A DNA stretch of 58,865 nucleotides, taken from assembly GCA_937907025.1 (NCBI GenBank), contig CALESJ010000030.1, forward strand, positions 1 through 58,865. Direction: 5' to 3'. Shown here one piece after another: positions 16,705 through 24,632 of the stretch. The notes beneath the pieces are model-generated. The model searched no databases. It saw nothing but the letters and a program-made list of their open reading frames with translations, and was not told where the DNA came from. Source of the DNA: an uncultured Faecalibacterium sp. (lineage in GTDB: Bacteria; Bacillota; Clostridia; Oscillospirales; Ruminococcaceae). Position numbers and translations under genes: made by a program. How positions within the stretch are numbered: position 1 is the stretch's first letter; the number at the start of each line of letters is the position of its first letter.

Positions 16705-17838
16705 ATGGAAAAGCTCCACCAGACAGCGACCGAACGGCGCCGTCTTACCCGCAATATGATTTACCGGTATCTGTACGATGCCCCGGCCGGGCGCTCCAAA
16801 CAGGAGATTGCCGATGACCTTGCCATGAGCCTGCCCACCGTACACCAGAACCTGACCGAGCTGCTGCGCGCCGAACTGGTGCGTCCGGACGGGATGAGTA
16901 CTTCCACCGGCGGGCGGCGGGCCCTGCGCCTGACCGTGGCGGAAAATGCCCGTTTTGCCCTGGGGGTATCGGTTTCCGGGGACCATTTCCGCATTCTGGC
17001 CGCCAATCTGCGGCTGGAGGAAATTGCCTACCGCAAAAGCAGTCATCCCCGCAGTGCAGACCTGGCCGTACTGGGGCAGTATCTGGCGGCTGAGATCGAA
17101 TCTTTCCTGAACGATTTCGGGCTGAACCGGGACAAACTGCTGGGGGTCGGCGTGGCCCTGCCCGCCATTCTCAACGCCGAGGGTACCCGCATCCTGGCTG
17201 CTCCCACCATGCACCTGCAGGACGAGGACCTGCAGCCCCTGATGGATGCCATCCCCTACCCCACCCTTTTCCGCAACGACGCCACCAGCGGCGGATATGC
17301 CGAATGGTTTGCCCGCAAAGAGAAGGACAGCATGGCGTATCTTTCTTTGGAAGGCGGTGTGGGCGGCGCCGTCCTGATGAACGGGGCCCCATATACCGGG
17401 CAGAACGGACGCAGCGGCGAGTTCGGGCACATCTGCGTACAGCCCGGCGGCATTCGCTGCCAATGCGGTCAGCAGGGCTGTCTGGAGGCCTACTGTTCCT
17501 CCGCCCGCATCTCCACTGACCTGGGCATTACAGTGGAACAATTTTTTGACGGGTTGGCGGCAGGGAACCCCGCATACGGCACCCTGTGGGCCGATTACCT
17601 CCAGCACCTGGCCCGGGGGCTGTGCATCATCCGCATGACGCTGGACTGCAACATCGTGCTGGGCGGGTATCTGGCCCAGTATCTGCCCCCCTATCTGCCT
17701 GAACTGCGCCGCCTGACTGCCGGGCAGGACCCCTTTGATGAGCAGGCCGATTATGTGCACCTGTGCCATTATCCCAAGCACGCGGCTTGCCTGGGCGTAG
17801 CGCTGAATTTCATCAATTTCTTTCTGGAACAGCTGTAA
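16705..17838 (+). CDS. ROK-family transcriptional repressor (XylR-like)
   Basis: A 377-residue regulator. The N-terminal winged helix (~residues 10-70) contains SKQEIADDLAMSLPTVHQNLTELL. The ROK sugar-binding domain follows, with the zinc motif CQCGQQGCLEAYC (~residues 253-265) and a glycine-rich GGVGGAVLMNG. XylR-type ROK repressors release DNA on binding a sugar. It is divergent from the pentose operon, so it most likely represses it. An AGAGGA precedes the ATG at 16705. Confidence 0.88.
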   Translation: MEKLHQTATERRRLTRNMIYRYLYDAPAGRSKQEIADDLAMSLPTVHQNLTELLRAELVRPDGMSTSTGGRRALRLTVAENARFALGVSVSGDHFRILAANLRLEEIAYRKSSHPRSADLAVLGQYLAAEIESFLNDFGLNRDKLLGVGVALPAILNAEGTRILAAPTMHLQDEDLQPLMDAIPYPTLFRNDATSGGYAEWFARKEKDSMAYLSLEGGVGGAVLMNGAPYTGQNGRSGEFGHICVQPGGIRCQCGQQGCLEAYCSSARISTDLGITVEQFFDGLAAGNPAYGTLWADYLQHLARGLCIIRMTLDCNIVLGGYLAQYLPPYLPELRRLTAGQDPFDEQADYVHLCHYPKHAACLGVALNFINFFLEQL

Positions 17839-17845
17839 CAAAACA

Positions 17846-17894
17846 AAAAAGACACCACTGCAGGACCCAACGGTCCGCGGCGGTGTCTTTCCTT
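17846..17894. terminator. Bidirectional terminator
   Basis: AAAGACACC (17848-17856) pairs with GGTGTCTTT (17882-17890), with an inner GGACC/GGTCC stem. It lies between the convergent ROK and DUF1643 genes. Confidence 0.85.
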
Positions 17895-18527
17895 TTATTT
17901 CAGAGCCGAAAGGCTTGTTTCCACATACCCGGCCACATCAAAATCATCCAGGGTACAGTCCTTGCGCAGGTACAGCGGGTGGTGGGGGTGCCCTTTTTTG
18001 GAGCGGGCGCCGGCCGAGTACCAGCGTGCGCCCAGTTCCTCGCCGATGGCGATCATATCCCGCAGGCAATCCGCCAGGTAGGGGCGCTTTTCGATGATGG
18101 TGCCCCAGGCAGCCCACACGGCGGGGGCACCGGTGCGGGTCTGCTCCAGCGCCCAGCGGAAAGCCGCCATGTTCTCCCGGTGGAGAAGCGGGTTGCATTC
18201 CTTTTCCATATCGTCCGGGCGGGTGGCACGCTGGGCGTAGACGTTGAACATGATGAAACTGTCATACCCGTTGCCCAGCGCGATGCGCTCCACCGATTTG
18301 AGGGTGTTGTCCAGGTCGTTGGGGGCAGCGGTGGACGGATTGATACCCACGCAGATCAGAGGCTTGTGACCGGCGGTGCCCAGAATATAACGGTAATCAC
18401 AGTACATACTGGGAACGTACAGCCAATGGGAAACATCGTAGTCCTCATGGGGGAGGCGGGCCTCCGCCAGCGCCTGGGCAAAGGGCTGAATTTGCTGCTG
18501 GGTGGTATCCCGGGTGGGAATGTGCAT
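17895..18527 (-). CDS. DUF1643 domain protein
   Basis: A 210-residue cytoplasmic protein. The motifs ICVGINPSTAAPNDLDNTLK and MFNVYAQRATRPDDM are characteristic of DUF1643 proteins, and AVWAAWG lies near residue 130. The family's biochemical role is not established. AAGGAGG precedes the ATG at 18527. The gene is divergent from sfsA with 84 bases between them, and no operon partner is visible. Confidence 0.85.
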   Translation of the reverse strand: MHIPTRDTTQQQIQPFAQALAEARLPHEDYDVSHWLYVPSMYCDYRYILGTAGHKPLICVGINPSTAAPNDLDNTLKSVERIALGNGYDSFIMFNVYAQRATRPDDMEKECNPLLHRENMAAFRWALEQTRTGAPAVWAAWGTIIEKRPYLADCLRDMIAIGEELGARWYSAGARSKKGHPHHPLYLRKDCTLDDFDVAGYVETSLSALK

Positions 18528-18550
18528 GGAAAGACCTCCTTGCGGGCAGC

Positions 18551-18579
18551 TTGCACAGACCGCCGCCCGATGCTATACT
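18551..18579 (+). promoter_or_regulatory. sfsA promoter
   Basis: -35 TTGCAC (18551-18556), 17-base spacer, -10 TATACT (18574-18579), 33 bases before the sfsA ATG. Confidence 0.65.
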
Positions 18580-18611
18580 CACCCTATCAGGATACAGGCA
18601 GGAGAGAAACA

Positions 18612-19292
18612 ATGCAATACCAAACCGTAAAAGAAGGTCGTTTTTTGTCCCGGCCCAACCGTTTTGTGGCCCATGTACGGGTGGACGGGGCCGAGGAAGT
18701 GGTCCATGTGAAAAACACCGGCCGCTGCCGGGAACTGCTGGTGCCGGATGCCACCGTGTATCTGGCGGATTCCGGCAATCCGAACCGCAAGACCCGGTAC
18801 GACCTGATCGCAGTGCGCAAAGGCTCCCTGCTGGTGAACATGGACTCCCAGGCCACCAACAAGGTGTTCGGGGAATGGGCCGCGGCCGGGCAGTTCCGCC
18901 CCGGGCTGACCCTGCTGCGCCCCGAAACGGTGTGGGGCAACTCCCGCTTTGATTTTTACTGGGAGGCCGGGGCTCGCAAGGGCTTCGCGGAGGTCAAGGG
19001 CGTCACCCTGGAAGAAAACGGCCACGCCCGCTTTCCCGATGCGCCCACCTTGCGGGGTGTCAAGCATCTGGAAGAACTGGTCCGCTGCCGGGCCGAAGGG
19101 TACGAAGCCACCGTCTGCTTTGTGCTGCAGATGAGCGGCATGGTGGATTTTGCCCCCAACGATGTCACCCACCCGGCGTTCGGGGAGGCCCTGCGCCGGG
19201 CCGCCGCGGCCGGGGTGGAAGTGCTGGCTATGGAATGTGCCGTCACTCCGGACAGTCTGGCCATCACAAAACCGGTGCCGGTACGCCTGTGA
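18612..19292 (+). CDS. sfsA: Sugar fermentation stimulation protein SfsA
   Basis: A 226-residue protein, which is normal family length. The motifs RPNRFVAHV, VHVKNTGRC, the nuclease-like core RFDFYWEAG..FAEVKGVTLE and HLEEL are all SfsA hallmarks. The family has an OB-like N-terminal and a PD-(D/E)XK nuclease-like C-terminal domain. It was named for maltose effects in E. coli, but its activity is still poorly defined. The Asp and the Glu-Val-Lys triad are both present. AGGAGAG precedes the ATG at 18612. It is a single-gene unit closed by a terminator. Confidence 0.92.
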   Translation: MQYQTVKEGRFLSRPNRFVAHVRVDGAEEVVHVKNTGRCRELLVPDATVYLADSGNPNRKTRYDLIAVRKGSLLVNMDSQATNKVFGEWAAAGQFRPGLTLLRPETVWGNSRFDFYWEAGARKGFAEVKGVTLEENGHARFPDAPTLRGVKHLEELVRCRAEGYEATVCFVLQMSGMVDFAPNDVTHPAFGEALRRAAAAGVEVLAMECAVTPDSLAITKPVPVRL

Positions 19293-19308
19293 CCGTCCGG
19301 CAGGCATA

Positions 19309-19349
19309 AAAACAGCCGCATCCCTTTTGTGGGGGGTGCGGCTGTTCCT
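19309..19349. terminator. Bidirectional terminator
   Basis: AACAGCCGCA (19311-19320) and TGCGGCTGTT (19337-19346) arms, with T runs on both sides, between convergent sfsA and icd. Confidence 0.85.
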
Positions 19350-19369
19350 TTATACAGCTGGGAGAGCCA

Positions 19370-20584
19370 TCAGGCCAGAGCCTTTTCCATGCGGGCGCGG
19401 ATCTCTTTCAGGAATTCCAGGGAAGTGACCTTGCGGGCGGGGTTTTCCCCTTCCCACATGGCGCACAGGTCGCCGGTCATCACGCCGGATTCGATGGTGT
19501 CGATGGTGGATTTTTCCAGCACATCGGCAAACTTGCCCAGGGCGTCGATGCCGTCCAGCTCGCCGCGCTTGCGCAGGGCGCCGGACCAGGCAAACAGAGT
19601 GGCCACCGGGTTGGTGGAGGTTTCCTCGCCCTTCAGGTACTTGTAGTAATGGCGGGTAACGGTGCCGTGAGCAGCCTCGTACTCATAGTTGCCGTCGGGC
19701 GAAACCAGCACAGAGGTCATCATGGCCAGGGAGCCGAAAGCGGTGGAAACCATATCGCTCATCACGTCGCCGTCGTAGTTCTTGCAGGCCCAGATGAAGC
19801 CGCCCTTGGAGCGGATCACACGGGCCACAGCGTCGTCGATGAGGGTGTAGAAGTATTCGATGCCCAGGGCTTCGAACTTTTCCTTGTATTCGGTGTCGTA
19901 GATTTCCTGGAAGATGTCCTTGAAGGTGTGGTCGTATTTCTTGGAGATGGTATCCTTGGTGGAGAACCACAGGTCCTGCTTGGTATCCACAGCGAACTGG
20001 AAGCAGGAACGGGCAAAGGAGGTGATGGAGCTGTCTTTGTTGAACTGGCCCTGGATCACGCCGGCGCCGTCAAAATCGTTAATGGTTTCCCGGAAGGTGG
20101 TGCCGTCCGCACCGGTAAAGACCAGCTCCGCCTTGCCCGGGCCGGGGACACGGTACTCGGTGGCACGGTATACATCGCCGAACGCATGACGGGCAATGGT
20201 GATGGGCTGCTTCCAGGTGCGCACCACCGGAGAGATGCCCTTGACCATGATGGGAGCACGGAAGACGGTGCCGTCCAGAATGGCGCGGATGGTACCGTTG
20301 GGGCTCTTCCACATCTGGGTCAGGTTGTACTCCTTCACGCGCTGGGCATTGGGGGTGATGGTGGCACACTTGACGGCCACGCCATACTTCTTGTTGGCGT
20401 TGGCGGCATCCACCGTGACCTGGTCCTTGGTTTCCTCGCGGTGGACCAGACCCAGGTCATAGTACTCGGTTTTCAGGCCCACGAAAGGCAGAATGACCTC
20501 GTCCTTGATCTGCTTCCACAGAATGCGGGTCATTTCGTCGCCGTCCATCTCCACCAGGGGAGTGGTCATCTTGATCTTTTCCAT
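19370..20584 (-). CDS. icd: NADP-dependent isocitrate dehydrogenase
   Basis: A 404-residue enzyme. It oxidatively decarboxylates isocitrate to 2-oxoglutarate, making NADPH. The N-terminal VEMDGDEMTRILW, the substrate segment KSPNGTIRAILDGTVFR, the metal/NADP part MVSTAFGSLAMMTSVLVSP and the AAHGTVTRHY motif all match. They belong to the homodimeric type that includes the eukaryotic cytosolic and mitochondrial enzymes, not the E. coli type. The start at 20584 is the first Met of the conserved N-terminus. It has its own promoter and terminator. A likely role is making 2-oxoglutarate for glutamate synthesis. Confidence 0.93.
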   Translation of the reverse strand: MEKIKMTTPLVEMDGDEMTRILWKQIKDEVILPFVGLKTEYYDLGLVHREETKDQVTVDAANANKKYGVAVKCATITPNAQRVKEYNLTQMWKSPNGTIRAILDGTVFRAPIMVKGISPVVRTWKQPITIARHAFGDVYRATEYRVPGPGKAELVFTGADGTTFRETINDFDGAGVIQGQFNKDSSITSFARSCFQFAVDTKQDLWFSTKDTISKKYDHTFKDIFQEIYDTEYKEKFEALGIEYFYTLIDDAVARVIRSKGGFIWACKNYDGDVMSDMVSTAFGSLAMMTSVLVSPDGNYEYEAAHGTVTRHYYKYLKGEETSTNPVATLFAWSGALRKRGELDGIDALGKFADVLEKSTIDTIESGVMTGDLCAMWEGENPARKVTSLEFLKEIRARMEKALA

Positions 20585-20683
20585 TGGTACTCTCCTCACT
20601 TCTATCGGACCGGCAAAGCCTTGTCCGTTACTGGTTCCGGCCGCAGGGCACGGGATACGGGTTTTGAATTTCCGATACATTCA

Positions 20684-20712
20684 ATTATAATGCGCAAAAC
20701 AGGATTGCGCAA
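20684..20712 (-). promoter_or_regulatory. icd promoter
   Basis: Minus strand: -35 TTGCGC (20712-20707), 17-base spacer, -10 TATAAT (20689-20684), about 100 bases before the icd start. Confidence 0.6.
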
Positions 20713-20743
20713 GCGCGCGGAAACAGAAGTTGCCCCCGCCTTG

Positions 20744-20926
20744 TCACTTCTGCCGGCGGTACTGGTACAGAGCCAATGCAGCCAGCAGCAGCGGAAAGAC
20801 CACTGGGCCGTAGTCGACCCCTGTGATGCCGCGCGCCGCAATGCCTGCCGCCACATCGGGAATGCCGCACAGTACCAGGGCGAGGATGGCAAACACCAGC
20901 ACCCCCAGGTACACTTTCTTTCTCAT
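20744..20926 (-). CDS. Small two-helix membrane protein
   Basis: A 60-residue protein with a hydrophobic N-terminal helix (YLGVLVFAILALVLCGI) and a second helix (PVVFPLLLAALALYQY), then a short basic tail YRRQK. A weak GAGGTG lies before the ATG. Codon use looks like its neighbours. No family is recognised. It lies upstream of icd on the same strand but before the icd promoter. It is plausible because of clean membrane topology; chance cannot be excluded for so short a frame. Confidence 0.5.
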   Translation of the reverse strand: MRKKVYLGVLVFAILALVLCGIPDVAAGIAARGITGVDYGPVVFPLLLAALALYQYRRQK

Positions 20927-21063
20927 ACGTCGGGCACCTCATTTCCGCCGGGAAACGGCGTTTTCTTGTTGTCAATTTTACCACAGGACAGGGGACAGTG
21001 TCATCTTTTCCGGGGGAAAAAATCCCCGCAACGGCCAAAACGGTATTGCTTTCTGCATTTATA

Positions 21064-21072
21064 TGTTAAAAT
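21064..21072 (+). promoter_or_regulatory. Extended -10 promoter of the first lipoprotein gene
   Basis: TG-T-TAAAAT (21064-21072), with a weak -35-like TATTGC 17 bases upstream. It lies 64 bases before the ATG. Confidence 0.4.
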
Positions 21073-21135
21073 GAAACAAGCAGCACTGCGGAAACGCCGC
21101 CGACCTCTGCTGCGTTCCGCAGAAAGGGGAAAATC

Positions 21136-22371
21136 ATGCGCAGAAAACCGATTGCTTTGTTCCTTGTGTCCGGTATGTTGTGTCTTCTGGCGGGCTGCTC
21201 TCCCAAAGCCCCCGCAGACAAGGAAACACAGCCCTCCCCCGCCCCGGTTCCGGGTGCCGAATCCTCTGCTCCGGACAGCGAAGCTGAACCGGCGGCGGCC
21301 AGTGAGCCGGAAAACCGTCTGGTCTCTTCCCGCACCGCCGGAGCACAGACGGCGGATGGGTTCTACACCATTCACACCTATGATGACTGGACCGGCTGCC
21401 TGGTCTTTTATGACTATGCTTCCCGGCAGGCCGTACCGGTGTGCGCCCAACCCAACTGCGAGCATCACGATGAAACCTGCCCTGCCTGGTTCGGAGAAAA
21501 CATTCCCCGTCTTCTCACCAACGGGGAGCAGCTGGCCTTTTGTTATCTGAACAGCCCGGCTTGCATCGAAACTGCCAACATGGACGGCAGCAACCGGAAG
21601 GTACTGTACGAATTTGCCGACGGCGAAACCCCGGGGGATGGGTTCTGCATGGACGAAAATGCCCTATACATCCTATCCACCGGGGTTACCAACGGGCAGC
21701 AAAGCAGCCAGAACCTGTTGCGCATCAGCCTGGCAGACGGCAGCTGCGAAACTTTGTGGAGAGAGTCCGGCGCCGGCTATGCTTTCCTGACGGGATGCCT
21801 TGACCACCATCTGGTGCTTAAAGAAATCCGGCGCAACACGCAGGAAACCGAAACAGCAGAACAGCTGGCTGACCAGACCCACACGCTGCTGCTGGCAGAC
21901 CCCCGGGACGGCAGCACCACACCGTTGTATGAATGGCAGCAGGGCACAGCCCTGGAATCTGCCCTGGCGGACACGTTGCACTGCATCACCGCCGACCACC
22001 GGCTCTGCACCTTTGCCGGGGAAAACCAGCTCACCGAACTGGCCCGGGATGACCGGCTGGTCCCGTCGGTGACTGTGATTCAATATGCCGATGACAGCGC
22101 CGTCTGGTTCACCGCCCCGGAAAACGGCACAGACGGGGCAAACTGCCTGTACCAGCTGGACCTGCCGGACGGAAGCATTGCCCCGGTCCCCCTAGCCCGG
22201 GGGCGCTCCCTGACCGTGCTGGGCGAATACGGGGAAAAACTGTTTGTCCGCATGACCGAGGACGACAGCCTGCAGTCTTCCCTGAATGCCCGGTATGCCT
22301 TTGTTCCCAAAAGTCAGCTGACTGCGGCAGACAGTGAATCGGAACCGGAAGAGTTCACAGAACTGTTCTGA
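21136..22371 (+). CDS. Lipoprotein with CxQPNCxH motif, paralog 1
   Basis: A 411-residue exported lipoprotein. Its signal peptide ends in lipobox LLAGC (Cys 22) and is followed by a Pro/Ala/Ser-rich linker. The mature part begins with GFYTIHTYDDW..VFYDYASRQAVPVCAQPNCEHHDETCP. That carries the cysteine/histidine signature C-x-QPNC-x-H-x4-C, which may bind a metal or form a disulfide. The rest has repeated short beta-type segments (DGSN, ADGSC, PRDGS) that suggest a beta-propeller. The next lipoprotein has the same architecture. No catalytic function is recognised. An AAAGGGG precedes the ATG. Confidence 0.75.
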   Translation: MRRKPIALFLVSGMLCLLAGCSPKAPADKETQPSPAPVPGAESSAPDSEAEPAAASEPENRLVSSRTAGAQTADGFYTIHTYDDWTGCLVFYDYASRQAVPVCAQPNCEHHDETCPAWFGENIPRLLTNGEQLAFCYLNSPACIETANMDGSNRKVLYEFADGETPGDGFCMDENALYILSTGVTNGQQSSQNLLRISLADGSCETLWRESGAGYAFLTGCLDHHLVLKEIRRNTQETETAEQLADQTHTLLLADPRDGSTTPLYEWQQGTALESALADTLHCITADHRLCTFAGENQLTELARDDRLVPSVTVIQYADDSAVWFTAPENGTDGANCLYQLDLPDGSIAPVPLARGRSLTVLGEYGEKLFVRMTEDDSLQSSLNARYAFVPKSQLTAADSESEPEEFTELF

Positions 22372-22625
22372 AGCTAGCCGACCGATATTTTACGGTAACA
22401 TCCCTGATACAATCATTTTCTACAATCGAAACAGAAATTTCACCGGAATCCACCTTTTATCGGCTGTTTCGGGAGATGTTGCCTTATGAAAAATCCACGA
22501 CATGCCTTTTCTCTTGTTCTGTGCGGACAGCCCGGCCGCCCGCACGGAAACAGTGGCTGTTTCTCCTGTATCGGCCCATTACCCCCGCCGCGGTTTCCCG
22601 GCCGACGGCACGAAAGGAGAAACGC

Positions 22626-23792
22626 ATGAAAACCACACATTTTTTGTCCCTTTCCCTGGCGCTGGTCATTTCTTTGGCCGGCTGTGCTCCCGCACAAGAC
22701 AGTACTGCCGCCGGCACTTCTTTTACGTCCCTGCAGCAAAGTAGCGGGTGGAACTACGGCGGTATGGGCCCGGACGGATTTTACTTTGTTTCTCCTGACT
22801 GCCGGGAGGACGGTTCCACCAACCTGATGTATCTGGATTACGCCACCATGCAGCAGGTCTACCTTTGCAGCCAGCCCAATTGCAGCCACGACACCGACGC
22901 CTGCACCAGCCACCTGCCCTACTCGGCCGGTGGGATTCTGGCCAGCGTGGTGGGAGAGCAGCTGGTCCTGGTCTTTCCGGGCAATCTCCAAACGAGCGCC
23001 GGTTCCGGGACGGAGTCGGTGCTGCCCCACATCGAAACCATGGGCCTGGACGGCAGCAACCGGAAAACCACCGTCACCCTGGGGGCCAACCAGGTCCTCT
23101 CCCGTCCCCTTGTGACCGACGGGACCTTTCTGTACACCCGGCTGGATACCACCGCCGAAGACGGCAGCTTCACCGCCCAGCTGGTACGCATCGACCCCGC
23201 CGGGGGCGAACCGGAAGTGCTGTGTCCCCTGAACCAGGAATGGCTCAAGGGCGGCGCAGGGGCCCGGCTGATCCTGTGGGATGCCGAGCAGACTTATGTT
23301 GGCTATGATCCCGCCACCGGAGAGCGCACCGACCTATATCAGGCAGAGGACGCCCTTATCCACTCCAACCTGTTCGGTTCCACCCTGGCGTATCTTCAGG
23401 ACGGGGTCTTTCACCTGATGGACCTGACCACCGGGGAGGACAAAACGCTGGGCGGGTATCAGGCCAAAGAGGCGGACGGGACGAATATTTCCATTCTTGA
23501 TGCTGACAAAGACCACCTGATTTTCCATCTGGAGAGCGCGGGCTCATCGGACTATTACATGCTGACAGCCGACCAGACACCCCAGCCCTGGGGCCTTCTG
23601 TATTCCTCAGGCGATACGGAAATGCCGTACAGCCGGGTCACCACGGTAGGCACCGACCAATATCTGGTCATCGCCGGGGAGGATGTCCCCCAGACGTCCG
23701 AGCTGGAAAACAGCCCGTACGCCGTTACAGGGGAACGGCAGTATGTGCTGATGCCCCGGGAAGAGTACTGGAACGGCACGGCCCCGAAATAA
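22626..23792 (+). CDS. Lipoprotein with CxQPNCxH motif, paralog 2
   Basis: A 388-residue lipoprotein with lipobox SLAGC (Cys 20). Early in the mature protein MYLDYATMQQVYLCSQPNCSHDTDAC aligns with the same region of the preceding gene, so the two are tandem duplicates that have diverged. Repeats such as MGLDGSNRKT and PATGERTDLY again suggest a beta-propeller. GAAAGGAG lies before the ATG. The gene ends 66 bases before an ABC ATPase gene on the same strand. The pair may be surface partners of that transporter, or independent sensors; the sequence does not decide. Confidence 0.75.
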   Translation: MKTTHFLSLSLALVISLAGCAPAQDSTAAGTSFTSLQQSSGWNYGGMGPDGFYFVSPDCREDGSTNLMYLDYATMQQVYLCSQPNCSHDTDACTSHLPYSAGGILASVVGEQLVLVFPGNLQTSAGSGTESVLPHIETMGLDGSNRKTTVTLGANQVLSRPLVTDGTFLYTRLDTTAEDGSFTAQLVRIDPAGGEPEVLCPLNQEWLKGGAGARLILWDAEQTYVGYDPATGERTDLYQAEDALIHSNLFGSTLAYLQDGVFHLMDLTTGEDKTLGGYQAKEADGTNISILDADKDHLIFHLESAGSSDYYMLTADQTPQPWGLLYSSGDTEMPYSRVTTVGTDQYLVIAGEDVPQTSELENSPYAVTGERQYVLMPREEYWNGTAPK

Positions 23793-23794
23793 GT

Positions 23795-23824
23795 TTGACA
23801 CACCCGGCCACTATGCTGGATACA
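23795..23824 (+). promoter_or_regulatory. Probable promoter of the ABC exporter genes
   Basis: Consensus -35 TTGACA (23795-23800) with -10-like GATACA at 18 bases, or TACAAT at 20 bases. The spacing is not ideal. Confidence 0.45.
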
Positions 23825-23858
23825 ATTGATCCGATTTTTTCTGGAAAGGGTTGAGCTC

Positions 23859-24632
23859 ATGTCCGATGTGTCCCTTGTTCTGGATTCCCTGCGCAAATCC
23901 TATTTCCTGCCCGCCCCGCTGTTCAAACGCCGCGGCGCCAATCCCAAAGTCAAGCAGGCCCTGGACGGGGTATCCCTGACCCTGGGCCCAGGGCTGTACG
24001 GTCTTCTGGGCCCCAACGGTGCAGGCAAAAGCACCCTCATCCACATCATCACCGGCACGCTGGCGGCAGATTCCGGCAGGGTCCTGTGGGGCGGCAAACC
24101 GGCCCGGGGCATTGCTTTCCGCCGGGTGTTGGGGTACATGCCCCAGCAGCAGGGGCTGTACGACAGCTATACCGGGAGGCGGTTTCTGGCCTACATGGCG
24201 GCACTGAAAGAACTCCGCCGTGCCGATGTGCCCGCCGAAGTGGACCGGGTGGCGGCGGCGGTGAACCTGTCCGATGAATTGGACAAGCGGCTTTCCGCCT
24301 ATTCCGGCGGCATGAAACAGCGGCTGCTGCTGGCCTCCGCCCTGCTGGGCGACCCGAAATTGCTGATTCTGGACGAGCCCACCGCCGGGCTGGACCCCAA
24401 GGAGCGGGTGCGCCTGCGGGAACTGCTGGCCGCTATGGCGGCAGACCGCATCATTCTGGTGGCCACCCATGTGGTCAGTGACGTGGAAACGGTGGCCACC
24501 AAGGTGATCCTGCTGCGGGCAGGGCAGATCGTGGACGCCGCCCCGGTGCCTGAACTCATTGAAAAATATGCCCCCGGCCAAGGGCTGGAGGATGTATACC
24601 TGCATGTGTTCGGTGAGGGGGACGGAAAATGA
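23859..24632 (+). CDS. ABC transporter ATP-binding protein (export type)
   Basis: A 257-residue ATPase counting from the ATG at 23859, which follows a GGAAAGGG. Walker A GPNGAGKST is near residue 50, Q-loop GYMPQQQGLYDSYT near 90, signature YSGGMKQR near 147, and Walker B LLILDEPTAGLDP follows. This is the single-domain type that works with ABC-2 permeases in export or antibiotic resistance. Its stop overlaps the start of the large permease gene by four bases, so the two form one transporter. Confidence 0.9.
   Translation: MSDVSLVLDSLRKSYFLPAPLFKRRGANPKVKQALDGVSLTLGPGLYGLLGPNGAGKSTLIHIITGTLAADSGRVLWGGKPARGIAFRRVLGYMPQQQGLYDSYTGRRFLAYMAALKELRRADVPAEVDRVAAAVNLSDELDKRLSAYSGGMKQRLLLASALLGDPKLLILDEPTAGLDPKERVRLRELLAAMAADRIILVATHVVSDVETVATKVILLRAGQIVDAAPVPELIEKYAPGQGLEDVYLHVFGEGDGK

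Noticed and set aside
22372..22625. Gap between the two lipoprotein genes, with a 47-codon frame (22486-22629) and a GAAACAG/CTGTTTC hairpin (22547-22563)
   Set aside because: The small frame has basic, proline-rich shadow-like sequence and only a weak ribosome site; the hairpin lacks a T run. Neither a leader peptide nor a terminator can be supported.
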